A stretch of DNA of 64,000 nt, taken from assembly GCA_012931725.1 (NCBI GenBank), contig CM022948.1, positions 95,143,769 to 95,207,768 of the forward strand. The letters run 5' to 3'. Position 1 is the stretch's first letter. Each line of letters starts with the position of its first letter. The position numbers and the translations under genes are program-made. The notes beneath the pieces were generated by a model. It saw only the letters and a program-made list of their open reading frames with translations, did not search any database and had not been told where the DNA came from. This document shows, piece after piece, positions 46,701 to 57,272 of the stretch. Origin of the DNA: Litsea cubeba (taxonomy: Eukaryota; Streptophyta; Magnoliopsida; Laurales; Lauraceae).

Positions 46701-49182
46701 ATTGACAAGTTTTAAGGGCAAGAAATTGAAATGGACTTGGTATTTGGTAGTGTGTAGGAGTACTGTCACAAATATTGTTGATATTTTCATGAGAAAGAGT
46801 AGAAAGATTAATTATAATGAATCATACACTGCTAAGCAGGATTGCCTCTCCCATTCTCAAATGACTGGTAATAAATCTAACCGCCTTTTCCAGTAGGAGC
46901 AACTCTGCTGGTTATATTCCAGACTTTGACTGCCATCTTCCCCTCTACCTAAGCACCTACTCTTGGAATGCTGGGGCAGGTTTACAACATAGCAGTAGCT
47001 AACCTTCCACAACCCATTTTAACATAGCAGTAGCTAAACTTCCACAACCCATTTAAAATATTACAATGTGAGATATAAGAGACTAAGCCAAAGAGTTAAT
47101 TACTCAATTATGCTATAAATTAAAGCAGTAATTCAATACTTGCTATTAACTTGATAAATTACACTATGACAAAATCTCAATATAATTTCCTTTTTGTACA
47201 AAATGGAAGCTTAATTAAGTTTATTGTTTACACTCAGTATTAAATTTTATTTTGGAAAGAGGTTTCCATTTAACAAACAGGGCTGCTAAATTATTTCCCA
47301 TGTTCATAGTAGAAGTTACAAAGTGAGTTTATATCCACTGTCAGCAATTTACTAGAAGAAACTCTATCATTTTATGTTATATCCAACATGTTTTGAATTC
47401 CAATATAACAGAGTTAATGCCGCTCACCAGTAGAAGAATGGCTGGCCAGCATCACTTTCACACCATTCTTCATAGTAGAAATGTAAGTTATGTCCATATC
47501 GATGCCTTGGATCAATCTGTAGACAAGAAAATCATACCACTGCTTAATTCCCACAACTTGGAGCCATAACAGAGTTAGAAAGAAAGACTCGGGACTAGTC
47601 TAGATGTTATTTGAGAGGGCAGGCAAAAGTAGAACACATTTATACCCTATCTCCATTGATTTCCTTTCAGCCAGAAAATTGGAAGGAAACCAACTGAAAC
47701 AATTGCAGATAAACAAGGGCAGGCAAAAGTAACTTTGGCTTTCTAGGCAAGCCCAAATCTTCAACTGAAAGAACTAAAATAGTTATTTCTGTACAAATGC
47801 TTCAATACAGACTAGAGAATAGAGATACATCCACACACGCACCTTAAATTACCAATTACATCCAAAAACCGAATAAGATTAGAAGATCCTATAAAACTCC
47901 TTGTTTTCAACTTACCGCTTCGATCCAATGCTGAAAAGCCAACTCTTTCGCTTTCTCATCTTTGGACAGGCCCTTTCCAACCTGTACAAAAAGTTCAATC
48001 AGGTATCACATCAGCTCTACAAATCATCCCCACAAGTCCAAATCAAAGGATGAAGAGTTAATTTACCTTTATTTTATTTTTTTTTAACTTCCTTGTCCAA
48101 CACATTTGAAATCTATGTATTCGGATGATTGTAATTGCCAGATCAATTGAACAGCTACAATCATCTCATCATTGAGAGATTTGCTCTCCATCCAATAAAA
48201 AAGGTCTCCTTCCATGTCAAGCCTGAAATGAAATGGCCAGGTCGGTGGATTCACTGCAAGCATCGAGTTATGCTACATGGACTAACTCATTTAGTTAGTC
48301 ATCCACTAAACCCTATGGTATCCATACATAATATCCCATGGATATCATAGGGTTAGTCCATGACTAACTCAATGAGTTAGTCTTGGGTGTTTGAAAGGGC
48401 AAAAGGGCATAGATTAGGCATGGGGTGGGTTCGGTGGGTCCCACAAGCCACAATGTTTATGTGGCAATGCCTGATGATGATAAATCCATTTTGACCATTG
48501 ACTTGAAGACCCTTCACTGATAGATGGGCCATGAAAACCACACATATCACGTGATCCTAACCGTCCGATCAATTCTCCTTACCCCCACTACATCAACGAT
48601 TTGAAGGTGGGGGCAACAAGGACAAAGCCATCCATCATACATGAAACCTAATCTACAGAGTAGGAGACAACAAAAATCCAACTTTCCGAATGAAATCAAA
48701 TAGAATCATGAAAAGAAAAATCGTGCCTTGGAAGCATTCAAGCTAACTCGATTCCATCGAGAATGCGGAGACTCAGGATTCGTATCATCGAAAAACGAAA
48801 TCGTACTGTGATTTAGTCGCACGTAGTCGATCGCTTGCCACCTTCCACAAATGACAAATCCAAACCAAAATTCAAAAAAACCACATAACCAGACATCAAA
48901 AAACATCAAAACAGACAGGATTCTCTCTATACTTCGAGAACCTACCACAGCTCCTCCGCGACGACGGCGGAGTCCGCTAGCCTGCGCCGGGTGCGGTAGC
49001 TCCGGTAGACCTTCTGCAGCTTGACTGCCGCCGTAGAGTGGTGCTCGCCACGGCCACGGGCGGAGCCGCCGTCGATGTCGTCGGATCCGGCTTCGGAGCT
49101 TCGATCGCGGCCGTAATCTGCAATCGGTCGCCATGGAGAAGTGAAATGGAAAGGTCGGAGGAGTCGCAGTATCAACTTCCAT
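43794..49182 (-). CDS. IQM3: IQM3-like IQ-motif calmodulin-binding protein, nine exons
   Basis: Exons (minus): about 49182-48946, 48841-48727, 47981-47916, 47516-47428, 46575-46488, 45818-45672, 45414-45322, 44946-44845 and 44318-43794; about 485 residues. The IQ motif is AAVKLQKVYRSYRTRRRLAD in exon 1. The conserved IQM core follows: EELWWQAIDYVRLNHSTISF, WIEAIDPRHRYGHNLHFYYE, PFFYWLDIGDGRDVDL, CIQYLGPQEREHYEY, SKWIFVMSTSKNLYAGQ, GIFHHSSFLAGGATLAAGRF and YSGHYRPTEENLKSFL. The C-terminal block is QLSIKWSTGAGPRIGCVSDY then ALELVNLSP. Plant IQM proteins bind calmodulin and act in stress and stomatal responses. Intron 2 starts with GC rather than GT. The reading frame from ATG 49182 (MEVDTATPP) must shift by one base before the IQ motif, so exon 1 contains an indel or the true start is unclear. 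The C-terminus ends in Pro-rich repeats (RLPPTPSPRLPPTP). Confidence 0.92.
48273..48385. mobile_element. Small MITE in IQM intron 2
   Basis: CTACATGGACTAACTCATTT at the left and, inverted, GACTAACTCATTGAGTTAGT at the right, with an internal inverted CCTATGGTATCCAT/ATGGATATCATAGG. The same ends occur in a second copy at 63301-63436. Built of repeated GACTAACTC/GAGTTAGTC motifs; non-coding. Confidence 0.65.
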
Positions 49183-49250
49183 TGAAAAAAACCCTAGATT
49201 TTTCTTTTTTTTTTTCTCTCTGCATAGGCAGAAGAGAGAGTGAAAAGGGT

Positions 49251-49257
49251 ATTTATA
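49251..49257 (-). promoter_or_regulatory. TATA box of the IQM3-like gene
   Basis: The minus strand reads GTTATAAATACCC. The nearest candidate start codon (49182) is about 70 bases downstream, so with a start of transcription some 30 bases after the TATA box the leader would be about 40 bases. The short distance argues that the coding start must lie in the region where the frame shift is seen, not in a distant upstream exon. Confidence 0.6.
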
Positions 49258-49299
49258 ACTGCTGTCGGAGCAGTTTGGGATTTTGGAGGACACATTGCA

Positions 49300-50021
49300 G
49301 TCCAGAGTAGGAAGAAGATAGAGCAGGTTCGTGTGAGGTCACGAAGCACGGGAGGAAGGAGGCATTGTGGGCCCCACTTAAGTCTGGCTTTTTTTTTGTT
49401 TTTCTATGCTGTCCTCTCCATCACGACTACGAGGGGACCACTCAGGGTCTGTCAGATGAGATGACGACTATGAGGAGACCACTCAGGGCCCCTAAATGTC
49501 ATCACAGGACTATTATGGGCGGGAATTATAAATGGTACACTCAAAATCACGGTGAATTTTTACTTCATCAGATTCGAAGGAAAAAAGAATTCAAGTGGTC
49601 AACTGGATTGAGCTTTTTATTTACAAGGGTGCAAGCTCATTTTCACCGTGAAAAATGTTTTAGGAGTTTGAGGAATGAGAGGATCCCACGAAGGTGATGG
49701 ATTTTTTAATCTGATTTTCGTGGGAGTGTTTTGCCATGCTTTGAGCAGAGAAGTCAAACTTAGAGAGCTTTTTTATAAAACGGATCATTCAATTCTGAAC
49801 GATTTAGATGAGCTTTATCATAAAATGGACCATTCAGTTCTTAGCTGTTTAGATTTTTATTAGGAGCCACTGTGTTAGAACATGTTTTTTTTTTTTTTTA
49901 ATAAAAAGGTTGGCTAAAACGCTGAGTATCACTTTTCCTACTCTGGAACAAGAATTAAGAAAATCTTGGTTAATTTGACTTTTAGAGTTCTAAAAAGGTT
50001 TGACTAGATAGATACTGAGAA
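49300..50021. other. Intergenic, no gene seen
   Basis: Upstream flank of the IQM3-like gene. Contains a local direct repeat (ACGACTAYGAGGRGACCACT at about 49424 and 49465). No coding exon recognised. Confidence 0.4.
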
Positions 50022-50490
50022 TAGGGCTGCACATGGGCGGTTCGGATCGGTTTAACACTAAAACCAACAACCAAATCGAACCTGTCGGTTTTTTAATTAA
50101 CCGATCCGATCCGACTGATGGAGAGCGCTTAAACCTAACCAAACAGTTCGGTCCGGTTCGGTCAATTAAACCGCTGTTTTTTATTTTATTTTTTTAAAAA
50201 TCAAACATTGAAAATCTCAAAATGATGATACCTCTTCCTTTGCATTTATTCCAATGTTTAGTGCAAACATAAAAATCCAACATTCCAGTGACCCATATAA
50301 AAAATAATTATACTTCACAAAAGAGAGTTTGGACTAAATGCCAAGCGCACAAAAATGAAATTCTAAGGCTAAAATAGTAAAAAAGCAATACTTAAGTTAT
50401 TGTATACGGTCGGTTCGCTTTAAGCGGTTAACCATGGGTTCAATCCGATAACCGACCCGATGTAAGCGGTTTATGATTTTCAAACCGTTA
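50022..50490. mobile_element. Left part of a hAT element, cut by the scaffold gap
   Basis: Begins TAGGGCTGCACATGGGCGG, with the TAGGGNTG terminus shared by the other hAT elements here, followed by subterminal GGTTCGG/CCGATCC repeats. Near 50405-50490 the inverted subterminal repeats begin (CGGTCGGTTCGC, GGTTAACC), so the right end should lie within a few tens of bases but falls in the N block. The duplication cannot be tested. Confidence 0.7.
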
Positions 50491-50590
50491 NNNNNNNNNN
50501 NNNNNNNNNNNNNNNNNNNNNNNNNNNNNNNNNNNNNNNNNNNNNNNNNNNNNNNNNNNNNNNNNNNNNNNNNNNNNNNNNNNNNNNNNN
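50491..50590. other. Assembly gap (100 N)
   Basis: Exactly 100 unspecified bases, the conventional spacer for a gap of unknown size. Sequence on the two sides belongs to different repeats (hAT on the left, LTR-like on the right). Confidence 0.98.
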
Positions 50591-50779
50591 GGATCTCTCT
50601 TTATTCACTTCGACGCTTGTATTCCTCTAGTTTGTAATAATCATTGAGGAAGTAAAACAGCACAGGCAATCTCTGCCTTTCAACAGTGGACGTAGGTCAT
50701 CTTGACCGAACCACTATAATCCCTTCTCTCTCTTCTTTAATTATTGCATTTACTACATTTATTACTTGACCTGCCTCTG

Positions 50780-51290
50780 TACTGTTCTCAAACAGGCAGC
50801 CTATACATCCGGCTTAGCGGCTCTCTCACGGGTCGCCAAAAAAGCTTGGCCTCTGCACTGTTTTTAAACAGGCAGCCTATCTCCAGCTTAGCGGCTCTCT
50901 CGCGGGTCGCCAAAAAAGCTTGGCCTCTGCACTGTTTTTAAACAGGCAGCCTATCTCTAGCTTAGCGGCTCTCTCGCGGGTCGCCAAAAAGCTTGGCCTC
51001 TGCACTGTTGTTAAACAGACAGCCTATCTCCAGCTTAGCGGCTCTCTCGCGGGTCGCCAAAAAAGCTTGGCCTCTGCACTGTTTTTAAACAGGCAGCCTA
51101 TCTCCAGCTTAGCGGCTCTCTCGCGGGTCGCCAAAAAGCTTGGCCTCTGCACTGTTGTTAAACAGGCAGCCTATCTTCAACTTAGCGGCTCTCTCGCGGG
51201 TCACCCAAAAAGCTTGGCCTCTGCACTGTTCTTAAACAGGCAGTCTATATATCCAGCTTAGCGGCCCTCTCGCGGGTTGCAAAAAATGCT
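50780..51290. repeat. Tandem array, seven units of about 74 bp
   Basis: Units centred on GCGGCTCTCTCGCGGGTCGC followed by CAAAAAAGCTTGGCCTCTGC occur at about 50817, 50891, 50965, 51038, 51112, 51185 and 51261. The alternating GTTTTTAAAC and GTTGTTAAAC variants suggest that pairs of units were amplified together. Located inside the LTR-like element. The long open frames over it are a by-product of repetition. Confidence 0.85.
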
Positions 51291-51394
51291 TCGTCTCTGC
51301 ACTGCTCTCAAGCAGGCAAGAAGTCTGCCTCTCTTTCCAGATTGAATGTCAACAATCGGGCCTCAACCGCTCCTGGATACTAAAGATCCTCCTG

Positions 51395-51545
51395 GCACCC
51401 CAGCTCCCTGCTGGCGCCCAGCACCCTAGCACCTTGGCGCCCAGCACTCTAGCACCCTGGCGCCCAGCTCCCTGGCACCTTTGCTCCTGGCGCCCAGACT
51501 GCCTGTCGACCGCCCAGGCCTCTTCCGGGCGCCCAGCCTCCTGCT
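51395..51545. repeat. Short GC-rich minisatellite (GGCGCCCAGC)
   Basis: CTGGCGCCCAGCACCCTAGC-type units of 15-30 bp repeat six to seven times with variation. Non-coding; part of the interior of the LTR-like element. Confidence 0.7.
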
Positions 51546-52185
51546 GCCTGCTTCGTCTGTTGGCGCAACCACCTCCTCTCCGCCTGCACAGCAAACTGCA
51601 GATCGGCCGCTTGGTACCTCGTCCTCTGCTCCAACTTTGGGTCTGGGCATTCTTTTTTGCAAGTTTTAGCTCATCTCCTTCTTCTCAAAATGCCCCCCTT
51701 TCAAAGCTTCTTTGTGCGCAGGGGCATTGGGGGCAAAATGATGAGTCAGGCCCAAGTGGCCTAGAATATGATGAGCCAGATCCAAATCCACCAGGGAAGC
51801 CCAGGTCCAGATCCACGGAGTGACCAAGTCAAGGCAGGCATCTACGTCGCTTGGAAGCAGTCCCGCTTCTACCAATTCCTGCGGAGAATATCCTCACCTG
51901 CCTCCACCTGGCCCGTCCCTCGAGGACAGCTCTGAGGCTCCAAAGAGAAGTCGTCCCCATCTATTAGGGGAGGACTATAAATAGAGGAGCCCTCTTATCA
52001 CTGAGGGATGAACATCTTACTCTCTCTCTCTCGCTTGTAATCCACCTTATCAATCAAAGATCACCATATTCAAAGTGGACGTAGGTCATACAGACCGAAC
52101 CACTATAAATTCCCTCTCTCTCTCTCATTTATTTACTACATTTTCACCTAGCATTTATTACTTGACCGGTGGTGTCCGAAACCTA

Positions 52186-53645
52186 TTTTTGGCATCATCA
52201 AAATCTTTGTTATCAATTAAAAAAATATATATAATAAAATATGCGAAATTAGCTTCATAACTAATTCAAGGGGAAATGGTGGCGTACAAGGGATTGAGTT
52301 GATCAAAGGTAGAGGCCTATTTAAAAACCTGAAAAAGAGACACAAATCCTTCTGCTGAGGTAATTTCTCACGACTTACAGCAAGTAACAATTTTAGGCAC
52401 CATATGGGACCGACCTATCAACAATCCAACCCACCATGAATATTGACACTCACCCTAAGAAACTAATTTGAATCTTGCTCATAAAAAATGTAAATGGCTA
52501 TGCGTAAAAATCAAAGATAGAGCTTGTCGTTTGAAAATATTAAAAGTGGTAGATTGATGTTATATGTGAATTTCTCTTTGTTCTCTTCTTATGTCAACGT
52601 AAAACTAATAACAAGAAATCTTCAAGACTCCTTTGGTGTCACCATGGCACTCCTGCAAACTTTAAAAGCCCCTTCACAATTCTTAGCCATCCATAAATGA
52701 GGCCACTCATGGACGGTTTATTTTAACATGGTTGTCCCCTCAAAAATAAAGGGACAACCAGGTGGTTAATTGGGAGTCCGGTTTTCACCCAACTGTATAG
52801 AGTTAAATCTATGGATCTTTTCTCAAGTATTCACCTTTTCTACACAGCAGGTGAGTTTCTTCCAAAGTGTGCTCGGTTCACACTTGCATCATCAGGTCTC
52901 TCAAGGGTCTACCTAGCGACCTTTCTGGAAAATAATGGTTGTCTCATTCACCGTTGACCCCACTTTTGGTAAACAAAACAAGATTTCCCAAAATCAAGGC
53001 ACTTTGCTCATATTAAGTTTACTCGGCTAATAGGCACTTTGCTCATATTAAGTTTACTCGGCTAATTATTCCTTTCAAAACTTAGTATAGGGAGCATAAA
53101 TACTTTTTAATTTTTTTACGGCCGAATACTTTTAGATCTTTTGTTTTTAGCGCCGAGGTCATGCTTTTTCATGGAATGTGAAGTCGCGACTAATAAGCAT
53201 TCATCCAAAAACCTCGAGGCTTTAGTAGAGGCACCATAAATAAGTTTCAATATCCCTTATGGGAGGGGCTCACTCCTCAATACTCCCCCTCAAGTTGAAT
53301 CCGATCGGTGCAGTTGGTCAACATGCAATTTTTTAACCGTCAGGCTTTAGTAGAGGCAACATAAATACTTTTTAATACTCTCCTTTGGGTAGAGCCCACT
53401 CCTCAGAATCCATATTCTTTTTAGTACCAGAGTTGTTTTTCATGGGATTTAGACTCACGACCAATTGACTTTTCGATTGACTTTGATACCATATTAAATT
53501 CCTCCGCTAACCATTTCTGAAGATAACATAAAATACTTTTTAATATCCTCTTTGGATAGGTCCCACTCCTCAATAATTAAGGACCTAGGGACTCATTGAC
53601 TGCTGAAGTCAACTTTTTCCTTTTTCTACCATGCCAAATGTCCAA
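52186..53645. other. Intergenic repeat-derived sequence, no gene seen
   Basis: Contains a 35-bp perfect tandem duplication (GGCACTTTGCTCATATTAAG..., 52998-53067). About three diverged copies of a GGCTTTAGTAGAGGCAMCAT ... CCCACTCCTCA segment lie at about 53217, 53343 and 53510. A TACTCCCCCTCAAGTTGAAT stretch is of a kind often found in LTR-retrotransposon debris of plants. No exon recognised. Confidence 0.45.
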
Positions 53646-53965
53646 AACATACATATATATATATATATATATACGGGGATATTCCTATGCATCATTCCCT
53701 CACCATATGGTGAGGGACAAACTCAATGGGACCCACTGCTCATGGGACTTGTGGGGGATGGAAAGTGACATATATCTTGGATAAGACATATAATCAAATT
53801 TGGGGTTTATCCAATGCCTCTAACCCCTTCATCCATGGCCCACAAATTTAATGACTTTATATTAAAGGAAAAAACTTGACCCTCGATCCAACGGTCCAAT
53901 CCATTTGAATAGGTGAAAACTCAATGGGTCTAATATACTTAAGGGGGTTCCATGTGTGTGGATGA
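53646..53965. repeat. Hairpin-bearing repeat family copy
   Basis: A (TA)n tract (53651-53673) is followed by a perfect 22-bp palindrome, TCCCTCACCATATGGTGAGGGA (arms of 11, 53696-53717). The family core comes next in inverse orientation (ATCCAACGGTCCAATCCATT and CTAACCCCTTCATCCATGGC). Related to 18763-19080, 24930-25170 and 54404-54624. Confidence 0.7.
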
Positions 53966-54074
53966 TTCAGATGTGTTATAAAGTCAACCCTGCTATGTTG
54001 TCTACATATATGAGCAAGGCTCTAATAAGCTCGAGCTTAGGATAATATTTCGTAAGCTCATGCTTGTGGGGCCC

Positions 54075-54624
54075 ACCTTTGGTCATCCAAATAGACCAAA
54101 CACATGACCCCCCCCTAAATTGCACATGTCCACCAACTTTCGGTCAAATCCGAATTTACTGGACCGTTGGATCAACTATGTATCGATCCGAATGGATCGT
54201 AGAGCCCGTATGGAGATAATAGAAATTACGGTTGGAGCTGATTTTTTGCAGCGAGGAGGATACCAGGGAGGAGTCCTTGAAATCCCCCTCATCCCCATCC
54301 CCATGTGGGTCCCTAGGTGGGCCCCACCACACACTTGAGTTTACCTTATCTTAAGCTTGAGCTTAGGAGAGCTAGCCCATAGGGCCCAATTGTGGGCCCT
54401 ATTTGGGGATGAGACTAGGGGGGATGGAAAGATCTGTGTGAGACCACCCTAAGTATTAAGATTGACCCCAAATCCATGCCCCTAACCCCTTCATTCGTGG
54501 CCCACGAGTTTAATGGTTTCATATTCAAAAAAATATTCAACCATCGATCCAACAGTTTAGTCCATTCAAATGTGTGCCAATCCTTGGGATTAGTGACTAT
54601 CAGGGGTTCTCTATTGGTTGCTAG
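54075..54624. repeat. Two more copies of the GGACCGTTGGATC repeat family, head to head
   Basis: 54095-54285 matches 17509-17704 in the same orientation. 54404-54610 matches the 18860-18970 block in inverse orientation (CTAACCCCTTCATTCGTGGC, ATCCAACAGTTTAGTCCATT). The right copy is interrupted by the hAT element at 54625 and ends beyond it with the hairpin at 55193-55217. Confidence 0.65.
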
Positions 54625-55149
54625 TAGAGGTGGCAATCGGGTCGGGTTGTGCTAAACTGGTCGTACCGGTTTATTAAATAGGTTATACAAGTCTAACCCG
54701 CATTCGACCCGTTTATTAAACGGGTTGAAAACCCCTAACCCCGCACCCACCACGGGTCAACCCGACCCGACCCACTTAACCCACATAACCATTATGGGTT
54801 ATACGGGTTTAGGTTGACCCGCATAACCTACATCCATCTAGTAAATAAATCGACTCGACTATGGTTCCCTCCTTGACCAAAACTGACTTTTAAGCTCAAA
54901 TTTGGTTTAATCTCATTTCAACAATCATTTGATGCGCATTACCTTTGCTTTCCATTAATAAAAAGCGTCATTAAAACAATCAAATTCAATTTTAGCTTAA
55001 ATAGTGGGTTACGCGGGTCAACCCTAACCTGACCCGCTTATTGGCGGGTCATGAATACTTGACCCGTGACCGACCCGCCTATTAAACAGGTTAGGTTAAG
55101 CGGGTAATACGCGCGTCGGGTCGGGTAGGGTCATATTTTGCCACCTCTG
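54625..55149. mobile_element. hAT element, 525 bp
   Basis: Ends TAGAGGTGGCAATCGGGTCG and (opposite strand) CAGAGGTGGCAAAAT are the classic hAT terminus. A perfect 8-bp repeat GTTGCTAG flanks it (54617-54624 and 55150-55157). The subterminal parts are dense in CGGGT/ACCCG motifs (GGTCGGGTTG, AACCCGACCCGACCC). No coding capacity. It lies inside a hairpin-bounded repeat, as the hAT at 17765-18754 does. Confidence 0.9.
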
Positions 55150-55192
55150 GTTGCTAGGTTTGGATGAGTTGCTAGTTGGGCCCCGCAAAAAA

Positions 55193-55217
55193 AGTTCTCA
55201 TATAATAGATGAGAACT
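55193..55217. repeat. Hairpin closing a repeat unit
   Basis: AGTTCTCATATA...AGATGAGAACT forms a stem that repeats the GTTCTCA ... TGAGAAC arms of the hairpins at 17738-17765 and 19040-19064. It is preceded, as there, by a GGGCCC...CAAAAAA sequence. Confidence 0.7.
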
Positions 55218-55249
55218 AATTCTCACTTGAATATTTCCATATAAATATA

Positions 55250-55412
55250 TATGGGAATGTTTATATGCATTTTTCCTTCACCATAGAGTGAGGGACACTC
55301 TCCTTTTTACACATGAAAAGTGCATTTTGTACCTCATCCTAAGTACTTGAAGAGTACATCTTATATTTAAATTTATTTTAAAAAAAGTGAAAGAAAATTA
55401 CATATGAATGTT

Positions 55413-55449
<37 letters not shown>

Positions 55450-57272
55450 TTTTTTTCTAAATGATACTATAGAGATAAATATCATCACCAAAACTGGCTT
55501 CGCTTTAAAGCCACAACAACCAGCCACTGCAGAGTCATTACACCGAAGAAGATATGCCGCAACAACCTCTTCAAGCGCACAATAAGACAAATGAATCTCC
55601 CTAACTGTTTCCTTCGTGAAGTTACTGATGTGATGCCTTCACCGGATTTGTATAAGAAGTAATGAGGTGGTCACGGGTGTATTAGGTATGTAAGACATTT
55701 AATTCTCATTTGTTTTCTATTATTTTTATGTAGATGATATCACTTTCACAAATATAATCCCTATATATTGTTTTTTTGGTAGGATAATGAGATAATCCCT
55801 ATATTTTGAAAAACACTGTCGTAAAAACCTTAATTAATGGGAGTTTGAGAATAATGTGGCATTGCTGTGATGATACATAATTTTTTTATTATCCATATCA
55901 CCTTATGCTAAAACCTATCTTTACCAAATTGCATTAGATGTAAAGTACTTACCTCATATGGAACCCGTGACAAATCCAACATTCTCGCACTCACTAACTT
56001 CACTATGATTAACACTCCACTTAAGTAGACATTGACACTAATCTGAATTGTACTCACCCTTTGAATTAAATTTCATAAAGATGTAACTTAATAAATTGTT
56101 AAACTTTAAGACCCCTAAGTTAATAGTTGTGTTGATGTGATTGATATGACTTTGCATCTAAACGGGTGGCACAAGGAGCTTGGAGTTTTACCTCTCATGT
56201 GATCCATGAGAGGTCACCTTTAATTTCTCTCTAGCTTGCAGAGATCAGTGAGGATGCAGGTATGAGAGCATAAGTCGCAGGTCAACCTAAGAACCCGTCG
56301 TAGGGCACCAAGCCGAAGGGAAACTTTCCAACAAAAAGGAGAAACCCTCCAGTTCCTGAAATTGTGAATAAGGAATGCAACAATTTTAGAAGCTAGAGGA
56401 GAAATGGAATGATGATACCATTAAATCATCAAGCATCCTGCCCACAAATTTCTAGCCTTGCGTATCCAGGGTTTTCTTGTAGGGGGCAAGCAATGACCGA
56501 CCTACAATGCAGTGTTGCTAGAGGTGTACAAAATTATTAAAAATACGCATGAATACGTGGGCCATATGGTCCAATTGCATGTAATTCATGAAATATGATC
56601 CAGACTTACATGATCATCAAACTATCTTAAATCCATCAATATTTAGTTCTCAAGATTAAGAGATAAACATAAATATTAACATATGATTACTAAAAAAAGA
56701 TCACAATTTGAATCCCAAAATTAAATTGATGAGCGGAAGAGCCCAACATATGTTAATTAAGGTTCATAAAATATACCCTAAAATTTGGGCCATTGGACGG
56801 TCGTAATGACCGAACCATAACATATCTGTCCATCAAGAGCGTATAGGATAAAACTGATAGGAAGGGTCCCAATTAATTAATTGTTGGATGGATGATCAAC
56901 CCTAACCATTAGATAGATCTGACCACAGCAAATATGCACGCGAAAACGGATAAAAAAAATATGAGTTCGGATGGTCCACAATTGCCAGATTACTGATCTC
57001 ATCAAATCTGACCGATCTGATTGGTTACTGCTGTCATCAGCAGTATGCCTCTATCTTACCCCGTTCCAGATCATATTTACATGGGTTGGAAATTGGAATT
57101 GGATCGTTCTATAAACAAAAAAGACGTACAATCAAATAAGTAGGACCCTTTTTATCTCCAGAAACAGAATCTATTGTACTCGGAAATCGAACCAAAGGTG
57201 GGTGGGGTTGGCCAACTTGCTTGCTAGACTCGCCCATGTCCACACGTTGTGTGGGGTGCCCGCTTACTTTTA
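55250..57272. other. Intergenic, no gene seen; possible hAT end remnant at 56520
   Basis: No exon recognised. A (TA)n tract lies at 55419-55441. TAGAGGTGTACAAAATTATT at about 56519 matches the terminus of the hAT element at 17765-18754 (read from its right end) but has no partner end nearby. Confidence 0.4.

Larger units (their letters stand above)
50591..52185 (+). mobile_element. LTR-retrotransposon-like fragment, no coding region
   Basis: Two copies of an R-U5-like sequence are present: 50680-50769 and 52070-52175. Both contain AGTGGACGTAGGTCAT, then GACCGAACCACTATAA, a CT-rich stretch and ATTTATTACTTGACC. Upstream of the second copy is a promoter-like GGACTATAAATAGAGGAGCC (51970-51990) and a GGGGCATTGGGGGCAAAATG segment (51720-51740), as in plant LTRs. 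This suggests two LTRs in plus orientation, the first cut by the gap. The roughly 1 kb between them has no gag or pol but two tandem arrays, so it would be a non-autonomous (TRIM/LARD-like) element or a rearranged remnant. Primer-binding and polypurine sites were not identified. Confidence 0.6.

Noticed and set aside
50744..51261. Long open frames over the 74-bp tandem array
   Set aside because: The protein is the translation of a tandem repeat and resembles nothing known; the open frame follows from the repeat sequence lacking stops.
50780..51290. Regular array with short spacers, CRISPR-like at first sight
   Set aside because: Whole units including the spacing sequence are repeated, there are no unique spacers, and the genome is a plant's.
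53696..53717. Perfect 22-bp palindrome as a transcription terminator
   Set aside because: No gene ends nearby and intrinsic hairpin terminators are a bacterial feature; it is a border feature of a repeat family.
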